Shown: in pieces, positions 7,666-15,640 of the stretch | Numbering within the stretch: the stretch's first letter is position 1 | Layout of the letters: the number at the start of each line of letters is the position of its first letter | Assembly (NCBI RefSeq): GCF_024171995.1 | Contig: NZ_JAMTCT010000014.1 | Location: 111,726-175,725, forward strand | Length of the DNA stretch: 64,000 nucleotides | Direction: 5' to 3' | Origin: Promicromonospora umidemergens | GTDB taxonomy: Bacteria > Actinomycetota > Actinomycetes > Actinomycetales > Cellulomonadaceae | Translations under genes and position numbers: made by a program | Notes under the pieces: model-generated | Database searches by the model: none | Told to the model about the DNA's origin: nothing | What the model saw: the letters and a program-made list of their open reading frames with translations, nothing else

Positions 7666-9737
7666 CCGACTCCAAGATCCTGTACGGCGGCGACTACAAC
7701 CCCGAGCAGTGGCCGCGTGCGGTCTGGGAGGAGGACTACGCGGCCTTCGACCTCGCGTCGATCGACACGGTCACCTTGAACGTCTTCTCCTGGGCGACCG
7801 TGCAGCCGGACGAGGACACCTACGACTTCGCGCAGCTCGACGAGATCGTGGCGCGTGCGGTCGCGGGCGGCCGCGGCATGGTGCTGGCCACGTCGACCGG
7901 CGCGCTGCCGCCGTGGCTGGCGCACCGGCACCCGGAGGTCGAACGCACGGACTTCCAGGGTCGGCGGCACGTGTACGGGCAGCGGCACAATGCCTGCCCC
8001 AGCTCCCCGGTGTACCGGCGGCTCTCGGCGGAGCTCGCGGGCCGGATCGCCGAGCGGTACGCGGGCACGCCCGGTCTCGTCGCCTGGCACGTCGGTAACG
8101 AGTACGGCGGGTTCGACGGCGGCTGCTGGTGCGACCTGTGCGCGGCAGGGTTCCGGGACTGGCTGCGCGAGCGCTACGGCTTGCTCGACCGCCTCAACGA
8201 GGCGTGGAACGCGACCTTCTGGTCGCACACCTTCTCGGACTGGGAGCAGATCGTCCCGCCGAACATGCTCAGCGAGCACTGGCGCGGGCCTGACCACACC
8301 GCCTTCCAGGGCATCACCCTGGACTACCGGCGGTTCATGTCGGACGCGATGCTGGCCAACTACCGCGACGAGAAGGCGCGGATCCGCGAGCACTCCGCTG
8401 CGACCCCGGTGACGACCAACTTCATGGGCATGTTCCGGCCGATCGACTACCACCGCTGGGCCGACGACCTCGACCTCGCGTCCTGGGACAACTACCCGCC
8501 CGGCCCGCGCGAGCACGCCCGCATGGCCCTGGCGCACGACCTGATGCGCGGCCTCAAGGACGGCGCGCCGTTCTGGGTCATGGAGCAGACGCCGACCATC
8601 ACCGCCTCCAGGGACGTGAACCCCGTGAAGCGGCCGGGCGTGCTGCGGCTGTGGTCGTGGCAGGCCGTCGCGCACGGCGCGGACGCCGTCCTCTACTTCC
8701 AGATGCGGCAGTCCAAGGGGGCGAGCGAGAAGTACCACGGCGCCGTCCTGGACCACGCCGGGCGTACGGACACCCGCTCCTTCCGCGAGATCGCGGGCCT
8801 GGGCGCGGAGTTCGCCGCCCTTGGCGACGCCGTGCTCGGCGCGCGGACGCCGGCGCGGGTGGCGCTGCTGTTCGACTGGGACTCCTGGTGGGCGGCCGAG
8901 ATGACCGACGGCCTCAACCGGCACGTGAAGTACCCGGCAGTGGTGCTGGCCTACTACCGCGCGCTGTGGTCGGCGGGCACGCAGGTCGACGTCGTGCCGG
9001 TGACGGCGGACCTGTCGCGGTACGACGTCGTCGTCGCGCCGCTGCTGCACCTGCTCAAGGACGACGTCGCGGAGCGGCTCGAGGCAGTGGTGGAGCGCGG
9101 CGGCTCGTTGCTGACCACGTTCTGGTCGGGCCGCGCGGACGAGGACGCCAACGCCTACCTCATGGACGCACCCGGGCCGCTCGGCCGGGTGCTGGGCGTG
9201 CGCGTCGAGGAGACGGACTCGGCGGAACCGGGCGTCGTGAACCCGGTGACGCTGCGGGTCCCGGGACCCGACCGGCTCGACCAGCGAGGTGAGCTCGTCT
9301 CCGGCGCCACCCTCGTCTTCGAGGTCCTGGTGCCCGAGGGCGCCGAGGTGGTCGGCACCTACGGCGCCGAGTTCTACGCGGGAACGCCGGCGGTGACCCG
9401 TCACCAGCCTGGCGGCCCCGACGGCGGTGCGGCCTGGTACGTCGCGACCGGCCTGGACGACGGCGGCGTGGACTGGGTCGTGCGACACGTGCTCGACCGG
9501 CACGGGCTCGTGGGTCCGTACGCCGACACTCCGGACGTCGAGCTCGCGGTACGGTCCAAGGACGGGGTGCGGTTCGCGTTCGTGCTGTCGCACGCCACCG
9601 AGCCGGTCGAGGTGACGGTGCACGCCTCCGGCGTCGACCTGCTGACCGGACGAGTCGTACGACAAGGAGAGACCCTCTTGCTCAACCCGACGGACGTGGT
9701 CCTGCTGCGCGAGGACGCACCGGAAGACCCGGCGTGA
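7662..9737 (+). CDS. Beta-galactosidase, glycoside hydrolase family 42
   Basis: A 691-residue intracellular enzyme of the usual GH42 length. It opens with YGGDYNPEQWP, the family hallmark. HVGNEYGG holds the acid/base (E147) and FWVMEQTPT the nucleophile (E308). GGCWCDLC supplies cysteines like those that bind zinc in many members. A trimerisation domain and a C-terminal beta domain follow. GH42 enzymes release terminal galactose, or sometimes alpha-L-arabinopyranose, from plant oligosaccharides. The GTG start overlaps the GH39 stop, so the two are co-translated and probably act on the same imported ligand. Loss of GH39-linked sugars before or after galactose removal is not determinable. Confidence 0.93.
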   Translation: MTDSKILYGGDYNPEQWPRAVWEEDYAAFDLASIDTVTLNVFSWATVQPDEDTYDFAQLDEIVARAVAGGRGMVLATSTGALPPWLAHRHPEVERTDFQGRRHVYGQRHNACPSSPVYRRLSAELAGRIAERYAGTPGLVAWHVGNEYGGFDGGCWCDLCAAGFRDWLRERYGLLDRLNEAWNATFWSHTFSDWEQIVPPNMLSEHWRGPDHTAFQGITLDYRRFMSDAMLANYRDEKARIREHSAATPVTTNFMGMFRPIDYHRWADDLDLASWDNYPPGPREHARMALAHDLMRGLKDGAPFWVMEQTPTITASRDVNPVKRPGVLRLWSWQAVAHGADAVLYFQMRQSKGASEKYHGAVLDHAGRTDTRSFREIAGLGAEFAALGDAVLGARTPARVALLFDWDSWWAAEMTDGLNRHVKYPAVVLAYYRALWSAGTQVDVVPVTADLSRYDVVVAPLLHLLKDDVAERLEAVVERGGSLLTTFWSGRADEDANAYLMDAPGPLGRVLGVRVEETDSAEPGVVNPVTLRVPGPDRLDQRGELVSGATLVFEVLVPEGAEVVGTYGAEFYAGTPAVTRHQPGGPDGGAAWYVATGLDDGGVDWVVRHVLDRHGLVGPYADTPDVELAVRSKDGVRFAFVLSHATEPVEVTVHASGVDLLTGRVVRQGETLLLNPTDVVLLREDAPEDPA

Positions 9738-10438
9738 GCCTCGCGGGAGGGCCCCGGGAGGGTGAACGGCGCGAGTTCGGCGAGGGAGTTCTCGGCCGGG
9801 CGACCTCCGTCGTCTACTGGTACCTGATCATCGAGGTGCTCCTCGTGGTCGCCGTCCTGCCCGGGGCGCTGGGGTCGCTCTTCCTGGAGCGCACGCCCGG
9901 CAACGCGCCGCTGTTCGCGCTGTGCCTGGTGCCAGTGGGTCCGGCGGTGTCGGCGGCGCTGTTCGCGCTCCGCGACCGGACCAAGGCCGATGGGCTCACC
10001 CCCGCGTCGTCGTTCTGGCGGGGGTACCGGCTGAACTGGGCGGACGCGCTGAAGATCTGGGTGCCCGGGCTGGTCGTGGGCGTCGTGATCCTGCTGGGGC
10101 TGGTGAACGTCGGCGCGGGTGGGGTGCCCGGCTGGTTCGCGGGCGCGCTGGTCGTGGTCGGGGCGGGCCTGGCCCTGTGGCTGGTCAACGCGCTGGTGAT
10201 CGTGTCGTTCTTCGCTTTCCGGACCCAGGACGTCGTCCGGCTCGCCGCGCACTTCCTCGGGGCGCGGCCGCTCGTCACGCTGGGCTCGCTCTCGCTCCTG
10301 GTCCTCGCCACGGGGATCGTGGCTCTGACCACCGAGGCCCTGTTCGGGCTGCTCGCGGTGGTGTGGCTCGCCCTCGTGCTGCGTAACGCGCGGCCCCTGC
10401 TGGCCGACGTCGAGGACCGGTTCACGGGCGAGCCGTGA
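9734..10438 (+). CDS. DUF624 (YesL-like) integral membrane protein
   Basis: A 234-residue membrane protein with about five hydrophobic helices. The pattern PGALGSLFLERTPGNAPLFALCLVPVGPAVSAALFAL followed by a basic loop and SFWRGYRLNWADALKIW is characteristic of DUF624, the family of Bacillus YesL, which is encoded beside the YesOPQ rhamnogalacturonan importer. No biochemical function is established. The start overlaps the GH42 stop by 4 bases, making it the last gene of the operon. Similar proteins end the importer operons at 32190 and 59159, suggesting a role in import or its control. Confidence 0.85.
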   Translation: MSLAGGPREGERREFGEGVLGRATSVVYWYLIIEVLLVVAVLPGALGSLFLERTPGNAPLFALCLVPVGPAVSAALFALRDRTKADGLTPASSFWRGYRLNWADALKIWVPGLVVGVVILLGLVNVGAGGVPGWFAGALVVVGAGLALWLVNALVIVSFFAFRTQDVVRLAAHFLGARPLVTLGSLSLLVLATGIVALTTEALFGLLAVVWLALVLRNARPLLADVEDRFTGEP

Positions 10439-10543
10439 GCGACTCGTCGCCGTTCACCTGGGCGTCGACCGTGGGTCTGGCGTCGGACACCTCGCGGTCG
10501 TAGCGTCGGCGCCGGACGATCCAGGTCGACGAGAGGCCCCCGC

Positions 10544-12220
10544 ATGACCTCCACTTTCCGCGCTCGGACGCGACGCACGGTCGCCGTGCTGCTGGGCACG
10601 AGCCTGCTCGCCGCAGGCACCGTCGGTACCGCCGTCGCGGGCCCCGGCCGGCCCGGGCAGCCCGACACCCGTGGCACCGACGACGTGCTCCACCGGGAGA
10701 GCTTCGACTCCCTCGCGGACGACCTGCTGCCCCGCGCCGAGGACCCGGGCATCGAGCCCGGTGTGGTCGGCTGGACGCACGAAGCACCCAAGGGCTGGTC
10801 GGTCGAGAACGGCCCCGCCCTGGCCGGCGGTGGCGTGGAGGAGTGGCGCGGCTGGTCGTTCACCACCCGTGACTTCTGGACCGACGCCGAGGACCAGATG
10901 CGCTACCGGTTCGCCCGCGCGCAGGACGTGGTCGCCGTGGCCGACTCGGACGAGTTCGCCGACGGAGCCGGTACGCCCGGCAGCTACGCGACGACGCTGG
11001 CCTCCGCACCGATCAAGGTCAAGGGCCGGGACGAGGTGGAGCTCACCTTCGACTCGCACTACCGCGGCTGGGCCGGCCAGACCGGCAGGGTCACCGTCGC
11101 GTTCGACGGCGGCGCGGAGACCGAGCTGGTCCGGTACGACAGCGAGACGGTGACCGACGACTACGACGGCGCGCTGCTGAACGCCACGGAGACCGTTCCG
11201 GTCGACGTGCCACGCGGCGCGAAGCGGGCCGTCTTCCGCTGGCACTTCACGGCTGACGCGAATTCCTGGTACTGGGCGATCGATTCCGTGGCGGTCCGCG
11301 CGCAGCTGCCCCGGACGAGCGGCGACCCGACGTCGGCGTGGGTGCTCAGCGACATCCAGGGTGACCCCGACGACCTCGGCCACGCACTGCGGGACCTCGA
11401 CGGCGTCCGCCCGGACGCGGACGGGCTGCTCATGGTGGGCGACATCGTCGCCTCGGGCTCGCCCGACCAGTGGCAGGACGTCGACGACGTCATGACCGGC
11501 GCGGCCGACGTCCTGCCGGACCAGGTGGTGGCGGGGATCGGGAACCACGAGAGCTACACGGGCGAGCCGTGGGAGGTCCTGCGCGACCGGTTCCTCGACT
11601 TCGCCCAGCGCGACCGGGTGTGGGACGAGTACCTGCTGGAGGGCTCGGGCGGCAACGTGCCGGTCCTGGTCCTCGGCCAGGAGGAGGCTCGCCCGCCGGA
11701 GGTGCCGATGTCCCGCGAGCAGGTCGAGTGGCTGCGCGACCGGCTCGCGTACTGGTCCGACCGGGACAAGCAGGTGCTGGTCATGTCGCACTTCCCGCTC
11801 GGCGACACGGTCTCGGCGTCGTGGATCCCCTGGTACAGCGACAGCTACCAGTACAACGACGAGCTGACCGAGCTGCTCGGCGCGCACCCCAACGCGATCC
11901 TGTTCAGCGGGCACACGCACTACCCGTTCGAGCTCGGCGACTGGGCGGTGCAGCGCCGCACGGCGGGCGGGCACCCGGATGGCTTCTGGACCGTGAACAC
12001 CGGTGCGGTCCAGGTCGAGTGGGACGCCCGCGGCGAGAGCACGTCCGGCATCGAGGAGGTCGTGACGCGCGACGTCAACCGCGGGCTCACGGTCGACGTG
12101 TTCGACGACCGGGTCGTCGTCGAGGCGCGGGACTTCGGCACGGTGGACGCCGAGACGCCGGACAACGACGTCAACGAGGTGGTCCGGTCCGTGACCATCC
12201 CCAACCCGCTGGCCGACTAG
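10544..12220 (+). CDS. Secreted metallophosphoesterase
   Basis: A 558-residue exported protein. A twin-arginine-like or Sec signal (residues 1-32, ending TAVAG) precedes a beta-rich domain of about 230 residues and then a calcineurin-like metallophosphoesterase domain. Metal-ligand motifs are SDIQGD (D270), GDI (D300), GNHE (N334, H335), MSH (H416) and GHTH (H457, H459). The first motif has glutamine where most relatives have DxH. The enzyme probably releases phosphate from an extracellular phosphoester. It begins about 105 bp after the DUF624 gene and appears to be independently transcribed. Confidence 0.85.
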   Translation: MTSTFRARTRRTVAVLLGTSLLAAGTVGTAVAGPGRPGQPDTRGTDDVLHRESFDSLADDLLPRAEDPGIEPGVVGWTHEAPKGWSVENGPALAGGGVEEWRGWSFTTRDFWTDAEDQMRYRFARAQDVVAVADSDEFADGAGTPGSYATTLASAPIKVKGRDEVELTFDSHYRGWAGQTGRVTVAFDGGAETELVRYDSETVTDDYDGALLNATETVPVDVPRGAKRAVFRWHFTADANSWYWAIDSVAVRAQLPRTSGDPTSAWVLSDIQGDPDDLGHALRDLDGVRPDADGLLMVGDIVASGSPDQWQDVDDVMTGAADVLPDQVVAGIGNHESYTGEPWEVLRDRFLDFAQRDRVWDEYLLEGSGGNVPVLVLGQEEARPPEVPMSREQVEWLRDRLAYWSDRDKQVLVMSHFPLGDTVSASWIPWYSDSYQYNDELTELLGAHPNAILFSGHTHYPFELGDWAVQRRTAGGHPDGFWTVNTGAVQVEWDARGESTSGIEEVVTRDVNRGLTVDVFDDRVVVEARDFGTVDAETPDNDVNEVVRSVTIPNPLAD

Positions 12221-12277
12221 CCGGCGGTATGGCGGAGAGACGTTGTCCGAGCGGGAGCGTTGCGCCAGGGTGAGCGC

Positions 12278-13198
12278 ATGGTGATCAAGCAGGGGGACCC
12301 GGTACGGCTGACCTACCGCTATCTGCGGCTGGCGATAGTGGCGGTGGTACTGGTGCTGTTCGTGTCGTTGGCGATGCAGGTCGCCACCGACCACGGGAGG
12401 CTCGGATCCGGCGAGGAGTGGTGGTACGCGTCGATCAGCGCGTACTTCTACTCGCCGGTCCAGAGCATCTTCGTTGGCACGCTGGTGGGCATCGGGACGT
12501 GCCTGATCGCGATCAAGGGCCGGCACGGGGCGGAGGAGGTCCTGCTCAACTTCGCGGGCATGTTCGCGTTCGTCGTGGCGCTGGTCCCGACGCCGCTCGA
12601 CGCCGCGATGTGCACCGACGAGCCGTACTGCCTGGACGTGCCGGAGCGGGTGGGCAACAACGTGGGGACGCTGCTCCTCGTCGGTGGTCTGGTCCTGCTG
12701 CTGTCGACCTGGCCGCGGCGGCGCGACCTGGGCAGCGGCCAGGGGGTCGACCTGTGGCTGACCTGGCTGACGTGGGCCGCGACCGGCACGTGGCTGCTGG
12801 TGTGGCCGGCGAGCTTCCTGGCGTTCGCCCACTACGCCGCGGCGATCCTGCTGTTCGCGTGCCTCGTGGCCGTCGCCTGGATCAACGCCACCGACCACGC
12901 GGTCACCGCCCAGGCGTTCGAGCGGCTGCGGGGCATGTCGGCGGCCGCGTACCGGGTCTGGTACCGGTGGATCGCGGTGGTGATGGCTGTGGTGCTCGTG
13001 GTGGGCCTGACCACCATGGTCGTCCTCGACCGGTACCTCCCGGACCTGTTCCCACAGATGCTGTTTGTGGTCGAGACCGTGATGATGCTGGTCTTCGCGC
13101 TCTTCTGGCTGCTGCAGACCATCCAGTTCTGGGACATCGGCCTGCCGGCGCGGGCCCTCGTCGAGAGCCGGAAGGCTCCTGGCGACACCCCGCTGTAG
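12278..13198 (+). CDS. Conserved multi-pass membrane protein of unknown function
   Basis: A 306-residue protein with about eight predicted hydrophobic helices. The first loop has SISAYFYSPVQSIFVGTLVG, and an extracytoplasmic loop contains a CTDEPYC cysteine pair that could form a disulfide. I do not recognise a transporter or enzyme signature; related uncharacterised actinobacterial proteins share the ISAYY/F-S-P pattern. The ATG at 12278 is preferred over an open region beginning at 12260. It stands alone between the phosphoesterase and a small acidic protein. Confidence 0.75.
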   Translation: MVIKQGDPVRLTYRYLRLAIVAVVLVLFVSLAMQVATDHGRLGSGEEWWYASISAYFYSPVQSIFVGTLVGIGTCLIAIKGRHGAEEVLLNFAGMFAFVVALVPTPLDAAMCTDEPYCLDVPERVGNNVGTLLLVGGLVLLLSTWPRRRDLGSGQGVDLWLTWLTWAATGTWLLVWPASFLAFAHYAAAILLFACLVAVAWINATDHAVTAQAFERLRGMSAAAYRVWYRWIAVVMAVVLVVGLTTMVVLDRYLPDLFPQMLFVVETVMMLVFALFWLLQTIQFWDIGLPARALVESRKAPGDTPL

Positions 13199-13347
13199 GG
13201 GCGAAGCGATCTTCCGGGTGGGAGCGGGACTGGGTGCGACCGGACCTGGGTGCGAGCGTGGCGCCGCCGCCGTACGGTCGAGGTGCGGCGGCGTGCACGT
13301 CTCTCCACGGTCACTCCGTCGCACCATCCCATCGGGAGGAGCCCAGC

Positions 13348-13581
13348 ATGAGCGAGAACGAGCGGATCGACCCCGTTCCGGGCCACGTGCCCAGTCCAGG
13401 GCCACCGGCGGTCCCCGGCCAGGACCGTGATGCCGCGAACCGAGCGGACACCGACGCCACGAAGACGCCGACGGAGAACCCGGGCCCGGCGGAGGAGGAC
13501 GAGCGGTCGAAGGCGATCCCTGGCGAGGACCCGGAGGACAACCCGGACCTCGAGGGCGAGGAGCGGTTCGACGCCGGCTGA
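13348..13581 (+). CDS. Small acidic, proline-rich hypothetical protein
   Basis: A 77-residue protein rich in proline, glutamate and aspartate, with no hydrophobic segment, probably disordered in solution. GGAGG eight bases upstream of the ATG supports translation. The C-terminal half (GEDPEDNPDLEGEERFDAG) is strongly acidic. No family recognised. A 24-bp perfect palindrome follows the stop. Confidence 0.65.
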   Translation: MSENERIDPVPGHVPSPGPPAVPGQDRDAANRADTDATKTPTENPGPAEEDERSKAIPGEDPEDNPDLEGEERFDAG

Positions 13582-13592
13582 GCGCAGCGCTT

Positions 13593-13616
13593 GACCGTCG
13601 AGCCGGCTCGACGGTC
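13593..13616 (+). terminator. Perfect 24-bp palindrome, probable terminator
   Basis: GACCGTCGAGCC and its exact reverse complement abut with no spacer, ten bases after the stop of the small acidic protein. There is no U tract, which is common for GC-rich actinobacterial terminators. A dimeric regulator's site upstream of the YnfA gene is the alternative. Confidence 0.5.
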
Positions 13617-13699
13617 TACCGTCGGCGCATGGACAGGACGAGGATCTCCGAGCAGACGCCGCTCGGCGGCCTGCTGCCCGCGACGGAGGTTTCCGCCCG

Positions 13700-14041
13700 A
13701 TGAACGTGACCCGCTCGATCATCCTGTTCCTCGCCGCCGCCGTGTTCGAGATCGGCGGTGCCTGGCTCGTATGGCAGGGCGTCCGCGAGCACCGGGGCTG
13801 GCTGTGGATCGGTGCAGGGGTGATCGCGTTGGGCCTGTACGGGTTCTTCGCCACCCTCCAGCCCGACGCCAACTTCGGCCGGATCCTCGCGGCCTACGGG
13901 GGCGTCTTCGTGGCCGGGTCGCTCGTGTGGGGCATGGTCGTCGACGGCTTCCGCCCGGACCGCTGGGACGTGACCGGAGCGCTCGTCTGCCTGGTCGGTG
14001 TCGCGATCATCATGTACGCGCCGCGGGCGACAGCAGGCTAG
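13700..14041 (+). CDS. YnfA/UPF0060 family membrane protein
   Basis: A 113-residue protein with four transmembrane helices, the full length of the family. The N-terminal [19 protein letters not shown] and the later [21 protein letters not shown] are diagnostic of YnfA, which resembles small multidrug resistance transporters; its physiological substrate is not well established. It converges on the toxin gene. Starting at 13700 leaves a complete first helix. Confidence 0.9.
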   Translation: MNVTRSIILFLAAAVFEIGGAWLVWQGVREHRGWLWIGAGVIALGLYGFFATLQPDANFGRILAAYGGVFVAGSLVWGMVVDGFRPDRWDVTGALVCLVGVAIIMYAPRATAG

Positions 14042-14052
14042 GCGATCTGTTC

Positions 14053-14109
14053 GACCGCTGGACATGGCACTACTCGTCCATTGGACAACCCTCCACCCGA
14101 CCAGCGGTC
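14053..14109. repeat. Short inverted repeat between convergent genes
   Basis: GACCGCTGG at 14053-14061 and CCAGCGGTC at 14101-14109 form a perfect 9-bp inverted repeat with a 39-base loop, between the YnfA stop and the toxin stop. It may help terminate transcription, but the long loop makes this uncertain. Confidence 0.35.
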
Positions 14110-14160
14110 AGGCGGACGGGTTGGGCGGCCTGCCATCGCGGGTGGCGAGCGCGCAGAGAG

Positions 14161-14568
14161 TCACATGAGCGGGTTCTCGCCCGGCGCGAGCGGCGCACGC
14201 CAACTCGTGAGCACCTCGGCGATCTTCGCGACGTCACGCTGTGATCCGTCCGCCACGGCCATCACCAGTTCGTAGACGTCGTCGAGTGGTGGGTCGAAGT
14301 AGAAGCCGTTCACCTCGTAGAAGGTTGCGACGGCAATCAGACCGAGGCGCTTGTTCCCGTCGATCAGCGCATGGTTGTTGACAGTGGAATCGAGCAGCGC
14401 GGCAGCCTTGAGGTCGATCGTGGGGTAGGCCTCGACGCCCATCATTGAAGATGCTGGGCGGGTGACAGCGGAATCGAGCAGGCCAGGATCGCGGACTTCG
14501 ACGGTACGGCCGAGGAACTGTTCCGCGATCCAGAGCAGCTCGGATGCGGTCAGATATCGGATCGTCAT
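14161..14568 (-). CDS. Doc/Fic-family toxin of a toxin-antitoxin module
   Basis: A 135-residue Fic-fold protein of the Doc type. NNHALIDGNKRLGL (about residues 64-77) is the catalytic Fic loop HxFx(D/E)GNxR with a leucine at the aromatic position. Doc toxins phosphorylate EF-Tu, and other Fic proteins transfer AMP; the short length and RYLTASELL start match Doc. It lies eight bases after the antitoxin gene on the same strand. Confidence 0.88.
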   Translation of the reverse strand: MTIRYLTASELLWIAEQFLGRTVEVRDPGLLDSAVTRPASSMMGVEAYPTIDLKAAALLDSTVNNHALIDGNKRLGLIAVATFYEVNGFYFDPPLDDVYELVMAVADGSQRDVAKIAEVLTSWRAPLAPGENPLM

Positions 14569-14576
14569 GCGCGGCG

Positions 14577-14768
14577 CTACTTGAGCCGGTCGAGGACCGG
14601 ACCGAAGCGGTCGACGGCACGCTGCACGACGTCCTCGAAGTGTGCGCGCTCGTCGACGAAAACACGGATGGCCTCGCGGGCAGCCTCTTGCTTCGAGATC
14701 CCCAGCCGTTCGGCAGTGGCGGTGAGCGCGCGGTCCTCCTCTTCGGTGAGGCGAAGTGTCATGGCCAT
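14577..14768 (-). CDS. Ribbon-helix-helix antitoxin paired with the Doc toxin
   Basis: A 63-residue protein. MAMTLRLTEEEDRALTATAE and GISKQEAAREAIRVFV fit a ribbon-helix-helix DNA-binding domain (about residues 3-45), followed by an acidic/hydrophobic tail (HFEDVVQRAVDRFGPVLDRLK) that would wrap around the toxin. The ATG at 14766-14768 has AGGAGT seven bases upstream; a second in-frame ATG at 14762 is the alternative. Antitoxin before toxin is the classic order. Confidence 0.85.
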   Translation of the reverse strand: MAMTLRLTEEEDRALTATAERLGISKQEAAREAIRVFVDERAHFEDVVQRAVDRFGPVLDRLK

Positions 14769-14819
14769 TAGTGTGACTCCTATGGAGTAATTGCGCGCTG
14801 GACCGACCCTAGCAGCCAA

Positions 14820-14836
14820 GGTATCACCCTGATACC
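14820..14836. promoter_or_regulatory. Probable autoregulatory operator of the toxin-antitoxin operon
   Basis: GGTATCA and TGATACC form a perfect 7-bp inverted repeat around CCC, about 50 bp upstream of the antitoxin start. This is the kind of short symmetric site bound by ribbon-helix-helix antitoxins. A second palindrome, ACTCC-TAT-GGAGT (14776-14788), covers the antitoxin ribosome binding site. Confidence 0.55.
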
Positions 14837-15043
14837 AGACTGGGCGCCCGGGTTCGACGTCCCTGTGCGCATGGAATCGATGACATTTCGGCCCGCTCCC
14901 CGTCGGACCTTGCATGGCGAAGAACGCTGGGGCAGCCCACAGTCCCACGTCCAGGAGTCCGCTGATCGTCCCGTGGCCGACGGCGGTGAGGTCGACCGGC
15001 TCGTCGCCAGGCTTTCTGCCGCCCAACCCCGAGGAGCCCGACC

Positions 15044-15556
15044 ATGAACGACCCCGTGACCACGATCGACAGCCGGTTCAGCGATCCCGCCGCGCGGCCG
15101 ACCAGCTGGCAGGCCACCCAGGGGGTGCTCGAGAGCGCCCAGATCACCTGGCTGACCACCGTCCGCGTCGACGGGCGCCCGCACGTCACGCCGCTGGTCG
15201 CCGTCTGGCTCGACGGGGCGCTGCACTTCACCACCGGCCCGGAGGAGCAGAAGGCCGTCAACCTCGCGGCCAACCCGGACGTCGTCCTGACCACCGGCCG
15301 CGACACCTGGGACGAGGGCCTCGACGTCATGGTCGAGGGCGCGGCCCGCCGCGTCACCGACCGGGAGCTGCTGGAGCGGCTCGCGGCGGCCTGGCGCACC
15401 AAGTGGGACGGCCAGTGGGTGTACGAGGTGGGCGACGGCGTGTTCCGCAACGACGTCGGCGGGCCCGCGCTCGTGTTCGCCGTGGAGCCGGCCAAGGTGC
15501 TGGCCTTCGGCAAGGGCACGTTCAGCCACACGCGCCACGTGCCCCGGCGGCCCTGA
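15044..15556 (+). CDS. Pyridoxamine 5'-phosphate oxidase-fold protein
   Basis: A 170-residue split-barrel flavin/F420-type protein. ITWLTTVRVDGRPHVTPLVAVW (about residues 35-56) is the family's cofactor-binding strand pair, followed by LHFTTGPEEQKAVNLAANPDVVLTTG. Members oxidise or reduce varied substrates using FMN or F420; which one applies here is not visible. GAGGAGCCC precedes the ATG. It is not obviously linked to the sugar operons. Its stop codon is the left end of a large palindrome. Confidence 0.85.
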   Translation: MNDPVTTIDSRFSDPAARPTSWQATQGVLESAQITWLTTVRVDGRPHVTPLVAVWLDGALHFTTGPEEQKAVNLAANPDVVLTTGRDTWDEGLDVMVEGAARRVTDRELLERLAAAWRTKWDGQWVYEVGDGVFRNDVGGPALVFAVEPAKVLAFGKGTFSHTRHVPRRP

Positions 15557-15623
15557 GTGGTCGGCAGAACGTCAGGTGATCGGTAGTCCGAGCTGCCGAT
15601 CACCTGACCTTCTGCCGACTACT
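15556..15623. terminator. Long palindrome between convergent genes (shared family, copy 1)
   Basis: The arms 15556-15587 and 15592-15623 pair at all but a few positions, with a 4-base centre. It begins within the stop codon of the PPOX gene and ends before the GH67 stop, so it can terminate both. The left arm is nearly the same sequence as that of the palindrome at 43747-43820 (about three changes in 27 bases), meaning it is a dispersed element and not just a local terminator. Confidence 0.75.
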
Positions 15624-15640
15624 CGGCCCTGCCTACCCGG

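Noticed and set aside
7125..9665. Long minus-strand open frame opposite the GH42 gene
   Set aside because: Composition is arginine/valine/histidine-rich and shows no motif, while the plus strand encodes an intact GH42 enzyme.
10454..13405. Very long open frame on the minus strand (about 980 codons)
   Set aside because: Lies opposite three genes with clear families and good starts. The translation is Arg/Gly/His-rich with no domain, the usual effect of GC bias.
14053..14109. Inverted repeat as an attachment site or transposon end
   Set aside because: No integrase, transposase or target duplication nearby; a weak terminator is simpler.
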